Origin: Desulfamplus sp.
GTDB lineage: Bacteria > Desulfobacterota > Desulfobacteria > Desulfobacterales > Desulfobacteraceae
Direction of reading: 5' to 3'
Assembly: GCA_015231615.1 (NCBI GenBank)
Contig: JADGBE010000025.1
Coordinates: forward strand, 1 to 45,269
DNA length: 45,269 nucleotides
In this document: positions 17,526 to 25,579 of the stretch, piece after piece
How positions within the stretch are numbered: position 1 is the first letter of the stretch
Layout of the letters: each line of letters begins with the position of its first letter
Notes under the pieces: generated by a model
Seen by the model: only the letters and a program-made list of their open reading frames with translations
Databases searched by the model: none
What the model was told of the DNA's origin: nothing
Position numbers and translations under genes: made by a program

Positions 17526-20063
17526 TTAATCTTCCATCTCAGATTCTGTAGTAAACTCTTTTTCACTATCTTTAGTATTATTAGGCTCTAAATCGTTATC
17601 AAGTTTTTCATTTTCTTCTAAATTATTCCCATCAATTTGGCTATATTTTTCTTCTTGCTTATCATCGTCTATCTGGCTATCTTCTTGCTTCAAAAAAGCT
17701 ACCTCTAATACCTGATCTAAATTTTGAACACATATAAAATTGAGCTTCTTTTTTAGACTTGAGGGGAGATCATATAAATCTTTTCTGTTCTTTTCAGGGA
17801 TAATAATTGTCTTAATGCCAGCTTGTAATGCACCAAGAGCCTTCTCTTTAAGACCTCCAATAGGAAGAACTCTACCCCTTAAAGATATTTCACCTGTCAT
17901 GGCAACCTTATTATCAACAACTTTACCTGTAAATGCTGAGATAAGAGCGGTTGCCATTGCAATTCCAGCAGATGGACCATCTTTCGGAATTGCCCCTGAA
18001 GGGACATGAATGTGAATATCTTTGTTATCAAAATCATCTTTATCAATTTTGAATTTATCCATATTTGCCTTAGTGTATGTGAAAGCTGCCCGTGCTGACT
18101 CTTGCATAATATCACCAATTTGCCCAGTAACAGCAAGCTCACCCTTGCCATGGCATAAAGAGACCTCAATATATAGAGGTTCGCCACCAAATTCTGTCCA
18201 TGCAAGACCAGTAACAAGTCCTGCTTGACTCTCATCTTGATCCATATCTATTAGATAGATTGGAGGTCCTAAAAATTTTGTTAAACTTTGTTGGGTAACT
18301 GTAAATTTACCCTTTTTGCCCTCAGCAACCTGTCTTGCAATTTTTCTGCATATTGTACCAATTTTTCGTTCAAACTCACGCAGCCCAGCCTCCATTGTGT
18401 AGTCAGCAATAATAGACTCCATCGCACCATCAGAGATATGAATTGAACGCCTTATCAAACCGTTCTCTTTGAGCTGACGTGGTAAAAGATGCTTTTTAGC
18501 AATCACCATCTTCTCTTCACGGGTATAACCAGTAATTCTAATAACTTCCATGCGATCAAGAAGTGCTGATGGAATGGTGTCAGTCATATTGGCTGTAAGG
18601 ATAAAAAGCACATTAGATAGATCAAACGGCACATTAAGATAATGATCGCTAAATTCTGAATTTTGCTCAGGATCAAGAGCTTCGAGAAGGGCAGATGATG
18701 GGTCTCCTCTAAAATCATTTCCAAGTTTATCAATCTCATCAAGCATAAATACAGGATTATTTGTTCCGCATTGGCGAAGACTTTGAAGGATTCGCCCTGG
18801 CATAGCACCAATATATGTGCGTCTATGCCCTCGAATTTCAGCTTCATCTCTTATCCCACCAAGCGAAATTCTTACAAATTTTCGTCTCATTGCTTTGGCA
18901 ATTGCCTTTCCAAGCGAGGTTTTGCCAACACCCGGGGGACCTGCAAAACAAAGTATCTGCCCTTTCATAGATGGATTTAATTTTCTAACACTTAGATACT
19001 CAAGAATTCTCTCCTTTACTTTATCAAGCCCATAGTGCTTACTATCAAGAATCTGTGCGGCTTTAATAATATCAAGGCTATCTTTAGTAGATTTTGCCCA
19101 AGGCATCTCAATAATGCAATCAAGGTAGGTTCTTATAATACCAGCTTCAGAAGAGTCAGAGTGCATCTGATCTAATCTTTTTACCTGTCTAAACGCCTCT
19201 TTTTCACTCTCTTCAGGCATTTTTGCCTTTTTAATTTTCTGGTTGTATTCATCAATTTCAATTAATTTGTCATCACCATCTCCAAGCTCTCTATGAATAG
19301 CCTTAACTTGCTCTCTTAGGTAATAGTCTCGCTGAGTTTTTGAGATTTCATCTTTTACATGGGTCTGGATTTTAGCTTGAACAGTTGATAGATCAAGCTC
19401 TCGGCTAAGAAAATCATTTACCTTTGCAAGCCTTTTTTTCTGGTCAAAAGTCTCAAGAATATCCTGAGCATCTTGCACCTTTAAACGTAAATTTGATGCA
19501 ACAAGATCAGCAAGTTTGCCCGGAGAGTCAATCTGCTCAAGCAAAAGACCCACATCACCTGATAACTCTCCTCTTAGTGCTAAAATTTTCTCGCTGCTCT
19601 CCCTTACGTTACGCATAAGAGCCTGAACCTCAATACCTAACTCTTTATCTTTGAGATCAATCTCTTTTAAAAGTTCTACTTTGACTTTAAAGCAAGAGCG
19701 TTTTTTCTCAAATTTTTCAATTCGCCCTTTTACAATTCCTTGAATCAGTGCTTTGATACGACCATCAGGAAGTTTAAGCATCTTTTGCACTCGACCTACC
19801 GTGCCTATCTGAAAAACATCATCTTGACCTGGGGTTTCAAGGTCAGAATCTTTCTGTGCTGAAAGAAATATATATCGGTCAGTTTTGGCAGCCTCTTCTA
19901 TTGCTTTGATCGATTTATCACGCCCCACAAAAAGAGGTAAAAGCATATCTGTAAAAATAACTACATCTCTTATAGGCATCATAGGAATATTTGTGGGAAC
20001 ATTATCAAGATTTCCCTCTTTTTCAATTATATCTATAAGATCATCAATATCAGTTTCTGCCAT
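17526..20063 (-). CDS. lon: ATP-dependent protease Lon
   Basis: Lon degrades misfolded and regulatory proteins. The 845-aa chain has the N-terminal LON substrate domain (PMMPIRDVVIFTDMLLPLFV, about 25-230), an AAA+ module with Walker A GPPGVGKTS (about 372) and Walker B VFMLDEIDKLG, and the serine-lysine protease domain with KDGPSAGIAMA (Ser near 696) and KEKALGALQAG (Lys near 739). Beyond the usual end, after about residue 790, comes an added tail of about 55 residues rich in Asp, Glu, Asn and Lys, ending ESEMED. AAGGAG precedes ATG 20063. No heat-shock element was recognised in the 226-bp gap shared with nadK. Confidence 0.96.
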   Translation of the reverse strand: MAETDIDDLIDIIEKEGNLDNVPTNIPMMPIRDVVIFTDMLLPLFVGRDKSIKAIEEAAKTDRYIFLSAQKDSDLETPGQDDVFQIGTVGRVQKMLKLPDGRIKALIQGIVKGRIEKFEKKRSCFKVKVELLKEIDLKDKELGIEVQALMRNVRESSEKILALRGELSGDVGLLLEQIDSPGKLADLVASNLRLKVQDAQDILETFDQKKRLAKVNDFLSRELDLSTVQAKIQTHVKDEISKTQRDYYLREQVKAIHRELGDGDDKLIEIDEYNQKIKKAKMPEESEKEAFRQVKRLDQMHSDSSEAGIIRTYLDCIIEMPWAKSTKDSLDIIKAAQILDSKHYGLDKVKERILEYLSVRKLNPSMKGQILCFAGPPGVGKTSLGKAIAKAMRRKFVRISLGGIRDEAEIRGHRRTYIGAMPGRILQSLRQCGTNNPVFMLDEIDKLGNDFRGDPSSALLEALDPEQNSEFSDHYLNVPFDLSNVLFILTANMTDTIPSALLDRMEVIRITGYTREEKMVIAKKHLLPRQLKENGLIRRSIHISDGAMESIIADYTMEAGLREFERKIGTICRKIARQVAEGKKGKFTVTQQSLTKFLGPPIYLIDMDQDESQAGLVTGLAWTEFGGEPLYIEVSLCHGKGELAVTGQIGDIMQESARAAFTYTKANMDKFKIDKDDFDNKDIHIHVPSGAIPKDGPSAGIAMATALISAFTGKVVDNKVAMTGEISLRGRVLPIGGLKEKALGALQAGIKTIIIPEKNRKDLYDLPSSLKKKLNFICVQNLDQVLEVAFLKQEDSQIDDDKQEEKYSQIDGNNLEENEKLDNDLEPNNTKDSEKEFTTESEMED

Positions 20064-20206
20064 CCTTGCTCCTTAAATATATTAGTAATATTTTTATTAC
20101 TTAAATTAAATAGTTACTCCATCAATATTAAAATTGCCCTAAGAATAACGCATTATATATTTTTGGCAACATTATCACGAACAATTATACCAGAATAAAG
20201 CATAGA

Positions 20207-20237
20207 TTGACAAAATTGAATAAAAAAGAGATATAAA
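20207..20237 (+). promoter_or_regulatory. Possible sigma-70 promoter for nadK
   Basis: TTGACA (20207-20212) is followed by GATATA at 17 bp or TATAAA at 19 bp (20232-20237), about 53 bp before the nadK start in the lon/nadK divergent gap. Confidence 0.4.
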
Positions 20238-20289
20238 TTTTAAGCAATGTAAAACAAACACTTAACAAAAACAGAAAATAGAATAGCTT

Positions 20290-21123
20290 ATGAACAGAAA
20301 ATGTATTGGATTATTAGTCAAAAGAGATGAGCGGGCAAGAAAAAAAGCGATTGAAGTTGAACGATGGCTCATAGAGAGAAATATTGATGTGGTATATGCT
20401 GATGGTTTTGCTAAAATACTTCCTAAAGAAAATATGTTCTGCCTTGTTGTTCTTGGCGGCGATGGCACATTTTTAAGTGCAGCAAGATTAATTGGAAACA
20501 GAGATATTCCACTTATGGGAATAAAATTTGGAGAGGTTGGTTTTTTAGCTGAAACACTTGAAGGTAAACTTTATGAAGCCTTAGAAGCCCTCCTTGAAAA
20601 CAGATTTTATATAGAAGAGAGAATGAGACTTAAAGTTTGCGTAATCAGAGAAGATGGCGAAAATGCAACTGCGAGCGTTTTAAATGATCTTGTTCTTAAT
20701 AGAGGTGCTTTATCAAGACTTGCTTACAGTGCTGTATATCTTAATGGCTCATACTTGACAACATTCAAAGCAGATGGACTTATTGTCTCTACGCCAACTG
20801 GTTCAACCGCCTATTCACTTGCTGCTGGCGGTCCTGTAATTCATCCAACAGTTCAAGGGATAATTTTAACTCCAATATGTCCATTTACCCTAACAAACAG
20901 ACCTCTTATAATACCTGATGAGACAGAAATTGAGATTAAACTTGAAAGAGATGCTACAGATATTTTTCTAACATTTGATGGGCAAGAAGGAATGTCAGTT
21001 AGTTCAAAAGATAGGATTATTGTTACTAAAGGTAATTATCCTTTAAAGATGATCTCATTTTCAAAGGATAATTACTATGATGTTCTTAAAGCAAGGCTTT
21101 TGTGGAGTGGGGGAAGAGGTTAA
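20290..21123 (+). CDS. nadK: NAD kinase
   Basis: NadK phosphorylates NAD to NADP. The 277-aa protein has the catalytic GGDGT motif at 56-60 (LVVLGGDGTFLSAARL), the family stretch LNDLVLNRG, and the conserved TFKADGLIVSTPTGSTAYSLAAGGPVIHP. Length is normal. It is divergent from lon and converges on a DMT transporter with 20 bp between stops. No good Shine-Dalgarno precedes ATG 20290. Confidence 0.95.
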   Translation: MNRKCIGLLVKRDERARKKAIEVERWLIERNIDVVYADGFAKILPKENMFCLVVLGGDGTFLSAARLIGNRDIPLMGIKFGEVGFLAETLEGKLYEALEALLENRFYIEERMRLKVCVIREDGENATASVLNDLVLNRGALSRLAYSAVYLNGSYLTTFKADGLIVSTPTGSTAYSLAAGGPVIHPTVQGIILTPICPFTLTNRPLIIPDETEIEIKLERDATDIFLTFDGQEGMSVSSKDRIIVTKGNYPLKMISFSKDNYYDVLKARLLWSGGRG

Positions 21124-21143
21124 TATTACTCATAAGTTTAACC

Positions 21144-22082
21144 TCAATTTTGATCATTTAGGGACAACTCCACTTTTTTTGTCTTATGCTGACTTAAGAA
21201 TATTCCAGAAAATATAACTACACAAGCAGCATATTGCTGCATCGTAAGCTGTTCATCCAAAACTACAATTCCCAAAATCAGTGAAAAGATAGGTATAAGG
21301 TTTATAAAAGCTGACGCTTGACCAGCAGGAATACTGCTTACACCAAAATTAAACAAGGCATAAGCCCCCAAAGTAACCGCAACTCCAAGATATATAACAG
21401 ATAAAGTTGGTAAAAGAGGCAAAGAAGAGGGTAGGGTAGTTGACGGAAAAAATAGAAAAGGAAAGTAGAATATTGCCCCGCCAAACGCTTGTAATGCCGT
21501 AAGAAAAAATGGGGAATAACCCCTTTGAGTCAATTTTTTAAGGCATATCGTGTAACCAGCAGCACATACCATAGCTATAAATTCAAAAAGATTGCCAAGG
21601 GGAGGATTAGGTGCATTTACTGCAACATCTCCACTAAAACTAAGCCAACCTGCACCAAACACCGAGATAGTAAGTCCTGCTAATACTTTTTCCGTAAGCT
21701 CCTCTTTTAATATAAAAAATGCAACTACGGAGACAAGAAGAGGCATGATAGCTGTTATCATACCAACCTGCGAAGCAGTAGTTAGTTCTAAAGCCTTAGC
21801 TTCAAATATAAAATATAGACATGGCTCACATATAACCATCGCAAGTATAAGTTTTATATCTGAAATAAGGTTTTCTTTTTTTAAAGCAATATCTTTTAAT
21901 ACTCCTCTGAAAATTGTAGCAAGTATGAAAAAAGAGACACTTCCTATAAACATTCTTCCAAAAACAACTACCATAGGATGGTATCCTTCAAATGCAATTT
22001 TAAGTGCGACAAACGAGCTTGACCAGATAAGAGTTGCCATAAGAAGGCTGATGTATGGCAAAATAGAGTTTTGTTTATTCAT
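21144..22082 (-). CDS. EamA/DMT-superfamily transporter
   Basis: The 312-aa membrane protein has about ten hydrophobic helices in two EamA repeats: residues about 8-155 (LLMATLIWSSSFVALKIAFEG) and 165-305 (NLFEFIAMVCAAGYTICLKKL; INLIPIFSLILGIVVLDEQL). Members export or import small metabolites such as amino acids and nucleobases; the substrate is not deducible. It stands alone, convergent with nadK. Confidence 0.85.
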   Translation of the reverse strand: MNKQNSILPYISLLMATLIWSSSFVALKIAFEGYHPMVVVFGRMFIGSVSFFILATIFRGVLKDIALKKENLISDIKLILAMVICEPCLYFIFEAKALELTTASQVGMITAIMPLLVSVVAFFILKEELTEKVLAGLTISVFGAGWLSFSGDVAVNAPNPPLGNLFEFIAMVCAAGYTICLKKLTQRGYSPFFLTALQAFGGAIFYFPFLFFPSTTLPSSLPLLPTLSVIYLGVAVTLGAYALFNFGVSSIPAGQASAFINLIPIFSLILGIVVLDEQLTMQQYAACVVIFSGIFLSQHKTKKVELSLNDQN

Positions 22083-22171
22083 TGGTATTTCCGATTTGTA
22101 TTCGTTAGATAGTTAGATAGATTAACAAAATTATACTCTAATTGGGCATTAATTGAGCTTTTATGTTTAAG

Positions 22172-22197
22172 TAGAGACGCACGGCCGTGCGTCTCTA
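22172..22197. repeat. 26-bp perfect palindrome
   Basis: TAGAGACGCACGG (22172-22184) is followed directly by its exact reverse complement CCGTGCGTCTCTA (22185-22197). It is much more GC-rich than its surroundings. It lies 89 bp upstream of the DMT gene start and so is not its terminator. It resembles repetitive extragenic palindromes, but only one copy is in this window. Confidence 0.75.
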
Positions 22198-22204
22198 TAG
22201 TTTA

Positions 22205-22220
22205 GGCAGAACTAAATTTA
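22205..22220. repeat. Fragment of the 65-bp inverted-repeat element
   Basis: GGCAGAACTAAATTTAT matches the left interior of the copy at 2855-2920 (GCAGAACTAAATTTAT). The rest of the element is not preserved, so this is a remnant at most. Confidence 0.35.
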
Positions 22221-22406
22221 TGACCTTGAATAGTATATAAACTTCAAGAACAGTTATGAAAAATTTTTTAATTTTATTTTAAAATCTTTTCCAGAGCAAT
22301 CATATTTTCTTAAAACCTATAAATTCTTACTTTGTAAAAGGCTTTACAGATTTTTGGTAATGTAGTAAAAATTTTATATTAAATTTAAAAAAAAACATTT
22401 AATTAT

Positions 22407-22640
22407 TTCAAGGTGGCACTTGGTGCCTTAAAAGGGAATCCAGTTAAAATCTGGAGCGGTCCCGCCGCTGTAAACGGGGACATTTTTGCAATATGTCACT
22501 GTAAAATCCTGTTAATAGCTTAAATTCAAAGATAAGTTTTATGGAAACTGTAAAACCTTTTGAACAGCTCAATTTTTCAGACAAATTTTATGGGAAGACG
22601 CAAAACTTAGGATGATCCGTAAGCCAGAAGACCTACCAAG
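22407..22640 (+). promoter_or_regulatory. Cobalamin (AdoCbl-type) riboswitch
   Basis: The conserved core elements are in order: GGTGGCACTTGGTGCC (22412-22427), AAAAGGGAATCC, GGAGCGGTCCCGCCGCTGTAA (22453-22473, quoted without its flanks), then after a long variable arm GGGAAGACGC, AGGATGATCCGTAAGCC, and the B12-box AGCCAGAAGACCTACC (22622-22637). The ends GGT and ACC close the P1 stem. It is followed by an intrinsic terminator at 22711 and then bzaF, so cobalamin should switch off expression of the downstream ligand-synthesis genes. Confidence 0.95.
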
Positions 22641-22710
22641 AGATAGATAATGATTTGATGCGAAACGAATGATAACGCTAAAAATCAATGAAATACCCAG
22701 GTGAAATGGT

Positions 22711-22753
22711 AAATCCCGTGGGCTGACACAAGTGTCGGTTCCGGGATTTTTTT
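22711..22753 (+). terminator. Intrinsic terminator, riboswitch expression platform
   Basis: AAATCCCG (22711-22718) pairs with CGGGATTT (22742-22749), with an inner GACAC/GTGTC hairpin, followed by a T-run. It lies 70 bp after the cobalamin aptamer and 130 bp before the bzaF start, suggesting transcription-termination control. Confidence 0.85.
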
Positions 22754-22885
22754 GTTCGGAATCTGACTAAATTTTAACTTAGACTCTTAAAGCTAATTAG
22801 ATGTTAAGACTTAGAGATGTCAACAGAACCTAAAACTTAGCATTTTTAAAAAACTTAAGAGTTATTTTAAAGGACAAAAAAAACC

Positions 22886-24262
22886 ATGAAAACACAGATT
22901 GAACTTGCAAGAGATGGGATAATCTCTGAGCAGATGAATCAGGTAGCTCTTGATGAAGGTTACGCTCCAGAAACAATCAGAAGCCTTGTTGCAAAGGGTG
23001 AGATTGTAATTCCCAATAATCCGTTTGCACAAAGACTAAGAACTAAAGCAGTGCAAACCCAATCAGGACAAGCCCAATCAGCACAAACTCAAAAAGTTGT
23101 TGGCATTGGCACAGGTCTTAGGACAAAGGTTAATGCTTCTATTGGAACATCATCTGATATATGCAGTATTGACGCTGAAGTCAAAAAAGCGATTGCAGCT
23201 CAAGAAGAGGGGGCTGATACTTTAATGGAGCTGTCTGCTGACGGTGATCTTGATGCTATTCGCCGCGAAGTTATAAAAGCTGTAAATCTTCCAGTTGGCA
23301 ATGTGCCTCTTTATCAGGCTTTTAAGGAGACTGGACGGAAATATCGCAATCCCGCAAAACTTGATCCTGAATTTTTGTTTGATTTAATTGAAAGGCAGCT
23401 TGAAGATGGATTAAGTTTTATGGCAATTCATTGTGGAATAAATCAATACACAATAGAGAGGTTGAGAAAACAGGGATTTAGATATGGGGGGCTTGCCTCA
23501 AAAGGTGGAACTTTTATGGTTGCTTGGATGGATGCAAATAGTAAAGAGAATCCACTTTACGAGCAGTTTGATAGAGTTTGTAATCTTATGAAAAAATATG
23601 ATGCGGTCCTCTCTCTTGGAAATGGAATAAGAGCTGGTGCAATTCACGACAGCCACGACAGGGCACAGATGGCGGAGATGATAATAAATTGTGAGCTTGC
23701 AGAGATTGGCAGAGAGATGGGTTGCCAAATGATGGTTGAGGGTCCGGGTCATGTTCCAATGGACGAAATTCAAGGAAATATAATGCTTGAAAAGAGAATG
23801 AGCGGAAATGCCCCATATTATGTTCTTGGACCTCTTCCAGCAGATACAGGCGCTGGTTATGATCACATAACTTCTGCAATTGGTGCTGCTACATCTTCAT
23901 GGCACGGTGCTGACTTAGTCTGCTATATCACGCCAGCAGAACATCTTGCTTTGCCAAATGAGCAAGATGTCAGGGAAGGGGTAAGAGCTACAAGACTTGC
24001 GGTCAGAATTGGAGATATTGCCAAATATCCGCACAAAAGAGAAAATGAAAAACTTGCATCAATGGCAAGGCGTGATATGAGATGGGATGATCTTGAAAAA
24101 TATCTGCTCTTTCCTGAAATTGCAAAAAAGATGCGTAGCGGAAGATCTCCACAGGAAGAGAAAACATGCACAATGTGCGGAGATTTTTGTGCCATGAAAA
24201 AAGGTATGGAGGTTTTTAAAAATGATATTAAATATGACAAGATATATAAAGAGCTGTTTTAA
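22886..24262 (+). CDS. bzaF: 5-hydroxybenzimidazole synthase BzaF (ThiC paralogue)
   Basis: BzaF is a radical-SAM enzyme that turns aminoimidazole ribotide into 5-hydroxybenzimidazole, the first step of anaerobic lower-ligand synthesis for B12. The 458-aa protein shares the ThiC fold (KVNASIGTSSDI, EGADTLMELS, VEGPGHVPMDEI, YDHITSAIGAA, CYITPAEHLALPN). The C-terminal cluster motif reads CTMCGDFC (C-x2-C-x3-C) where ThiC has C-x2-C-x4-C. The call over thiC rests on that motif, on the cobalamin (not TPP) riboswitch upstream and on cobT downstream. Residues about 53-69 are a Gln/Ser-rich repeat insertion (QTQSGQAQSAQTQ). AAAGGA precedes ATG 22886. A 33-bp palindrome separates it from cobT. Confidence 0.85.
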   Translation: MKTQIELARDGIISEQMNQVALDEGYAPETIRSLVAKGEIVIPNNPFAQRLRTKAVQTQSGQAQSAQTQKVVGIGTGLRTKVNASIGTSSDICSIDAEVKKAIAAQEEGADTLMELSADGDLDAIRREVIKAVNLPVGNVPLYQAFKETGRKYRNPAKLDPEFLFDLIERQLEDGLSFMAIHCGINQYTIERLRKQGFRYGGLASKGGTFMVAWMDANSKENPLYEQFDRVCNLMKKYDAVLSLGNGIRAGAIHDSHDRAQMAEMIINCELAEIGREMGCQMMVEGPGHVPMDEIQGNIMLEKRMSGNAPYYVLGPLPADTGAGYDHITSAIGAATSSWHGADLVCYITPAEHLALPNEQDVREGVRATRLAVRIGDIAKYPHKRENEKLASMARRDMRWDDLEKYLLFPEIAKKMRSGRSPQEEKTCTMCGDFCAMKKGMEVFKNDIKYDKIYKELF

Positions 24263-24302
24263 AGTTTGATTGCAAATATCTAAGGCATCAATTTAGGGTT
24301 AT

Positions 24303-24335
24303 AGATTTGACAACTTTTCAAAAGTTGTCAAATCT
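24303..24335 (+). repeat. 33-bp palindromic hairpin, copy 3 (bzaF/cobT gap)
   Basis: Arms AGATTTGACAACTTT and AAAGTTGTCAAATCT are identical to copy 1; the loop is TCA instead of TTG. It sits 40 bp after bzaF and 38 bp before cobT. The bases after it (TTCAAATATG) are a poor terminator tail. Confidence 0.85.
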
Positions 24336-24373
24336 TTCAAATATGCGGCGAAATTTAAGAAGGATATAAAATA

Positions 24374-25483
24374 ATGAAGCAGATTACTAAATATATAGAG
24401 GCAATTAGTAAACCAGATCAACAAATCAAAGCAAAAGCTCTTGATCGACTTGCAAATCAGGCAAGACCAGCAGGCAGTCTTGGAATACTTGAAGAGGTAG
24501 GGGCAAGGCTTGCATCAATTGCAGGTCTTCACAACAAAAATATTGGCAATACTCTTGACGTAAAACTTAAAAACAAATTTGTAGTAACCTGTGCAGGAGA
24601 TCACGGTGTGGTTGAGGAGGGGGTAAGCCTCTTTCCACAAGAAGTAACGCCTCAGATGGTTGAGAACTTTGTCAATGGCGGGGCATCAATTAATGTTCTT
24701 GCAAAACATGCTGGGGCAAAGGTAAAAGTTGCTGATTTTGGGGTCAATTTTGATTTTAAACCTGATATGCCAATTTTTCACAAAAAGGTGAGAAAAGCTA
24801 CATCTAATTTTACGAAAGAGCCAGCAATGAGCAGAGATGAGGCTATTCAATCTATTTATGGAGGAATAGCCATTGTTGAAGAGCTTATCAACGATGCTTC
24901 GGTAAATGGTGATCGGGTTGACATTATAGGAACAGGGGATATGGGCATTGGCAACACAACTCCATCATCAGCAATTATTGCGGCATTCTCTGGTATAAAT
25001 GTGGCAGAACTTACTGGAAGAGGCACAGGGATTAATGATGAAATGTTGAAGAACAAAATTAGAGTAATTGAAAAGGCTCTTGACCTTCATAAACCAAACC
25101 CATCTGATCCAATTGATGTGCTATCTAAAGTCGGGGGATTTGAAATTGGCGGTCTTGCTGGATTGGTTATTGGGGCGGCAGCTTATGGAATTCCAATCGT
25201 TTGTGATGGAATTATCTCAACTGCTGGAGCATTGATTGCTTACGAACTTGCTCCAAATGTAGTTGATTACCTCTTTGCTGGTCATCGCTCTGTTGAAGTT
25301 GGACATAAATTTATGCACCAAAGAATGGGTCTTTGGCCTCTGCTTGATATTAAATTTAGACTTGGTGAAGGGACCGGGGCGGCACTTGCATTTCAACTTA
25401 TGGACGCTGCAACACGTATCTTAGCTGAAATTAAGACTTTTGAAGAGGTTGCGATTATTAATGCTCAGAAGGAGAGAAAGTAA
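24374..25483 (+). CDS. cobT: Nicotinate-nucleotide--dimethylbenzimidazole phosphoribosyltransferase CobT
   Basis: CobT activates the lower-ligand base as its alpha-ribotide for cobamide assembly. The 369-aa protein has the family motifs LDRLANQARPAGSLGILEE, VTCAGDHGVVEEGVSLFPQEVT, VNGGASINVLAKHAGAKVKVADFGV, GDMGIGNTTPSSAI, LTGRGTGI and the C-terminal LRLGEGTGAALAFQLMDAA (here RLGEGTGAAL), with the catalytic Glu in that region. GAAGGATAT precedes ATG 24374. It is 111 bp after bzaF, forming a riboswitch-bzaF-cobT unit in which BzaF makes the base and CobT attaches it. Confidence 0.95.
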   Translation: MKQITKYIEAISKPDQQIKAKALDRLANQARPAGSLGILEEVGARLASIAGLHNKNIGNTLDVKLKNKFVVTCAGDHGVVEEGVSLFPQEVTPQMVENFVNGGASINVLAKHAGAKVKVADFGVNFDFKPDMPIFHKKVRKATSNFTKEPAMSRDEAIQSIYGGIAIVEELINDASVNGDRVDIIGTGDMGIGNTTPSSAIIAAFSGINVAELTGRGTGINDEMLKNKIRVIEKALDLHKPNPSDPIDVLSKVGGFEIGGLAGLVIGAAAYGIPIVCDGIISTAGALIAYELAPNVVDYLFAGHRSVEVGHKFMHQRMGLWPLLDIKFRLGEGTGAALAFQLMDAATRILAEIKTFEEVAIINAQKERK

Positions 25484-25526
25484 CGGATTGCTTAAAAATT
25501 CTAATGTAAGTTAAGAGTTGGTTAAA

Positions 25527-25555
25527 TTCCCCTCTAAGGTATTAATAGAGGGGAA
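25527..25555. terminator. Bidirectional terminator between cobT and the chemoreceptor gene
   Basis: TTCCCCTCT (25527-25535) pairs with AGAGGGGAA (25547-25555) around an 11-base loop, in the 96-bp gap between the convergent genes. A/T tracts on both sides suit both directions. Confidence 0.7.
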
Positions 25556-25579
25556 ATGATTTATGGGGGACATTAAATA

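Noticed and set aside
17740-20076. Reading frames on the plus strand across lon
   Set aside because: They are shadows of the lon gene, with no ribosome binding sites and no recognisable protein features.
22886-24262. Calling the gene thiC (phosphomethylpyrimidine synthase)
   Set aside because: The cobalamin riboswitch, adjacent cobT and the shorter cluster-motif spacing fit BzaF better; ThiC remains the alternative.
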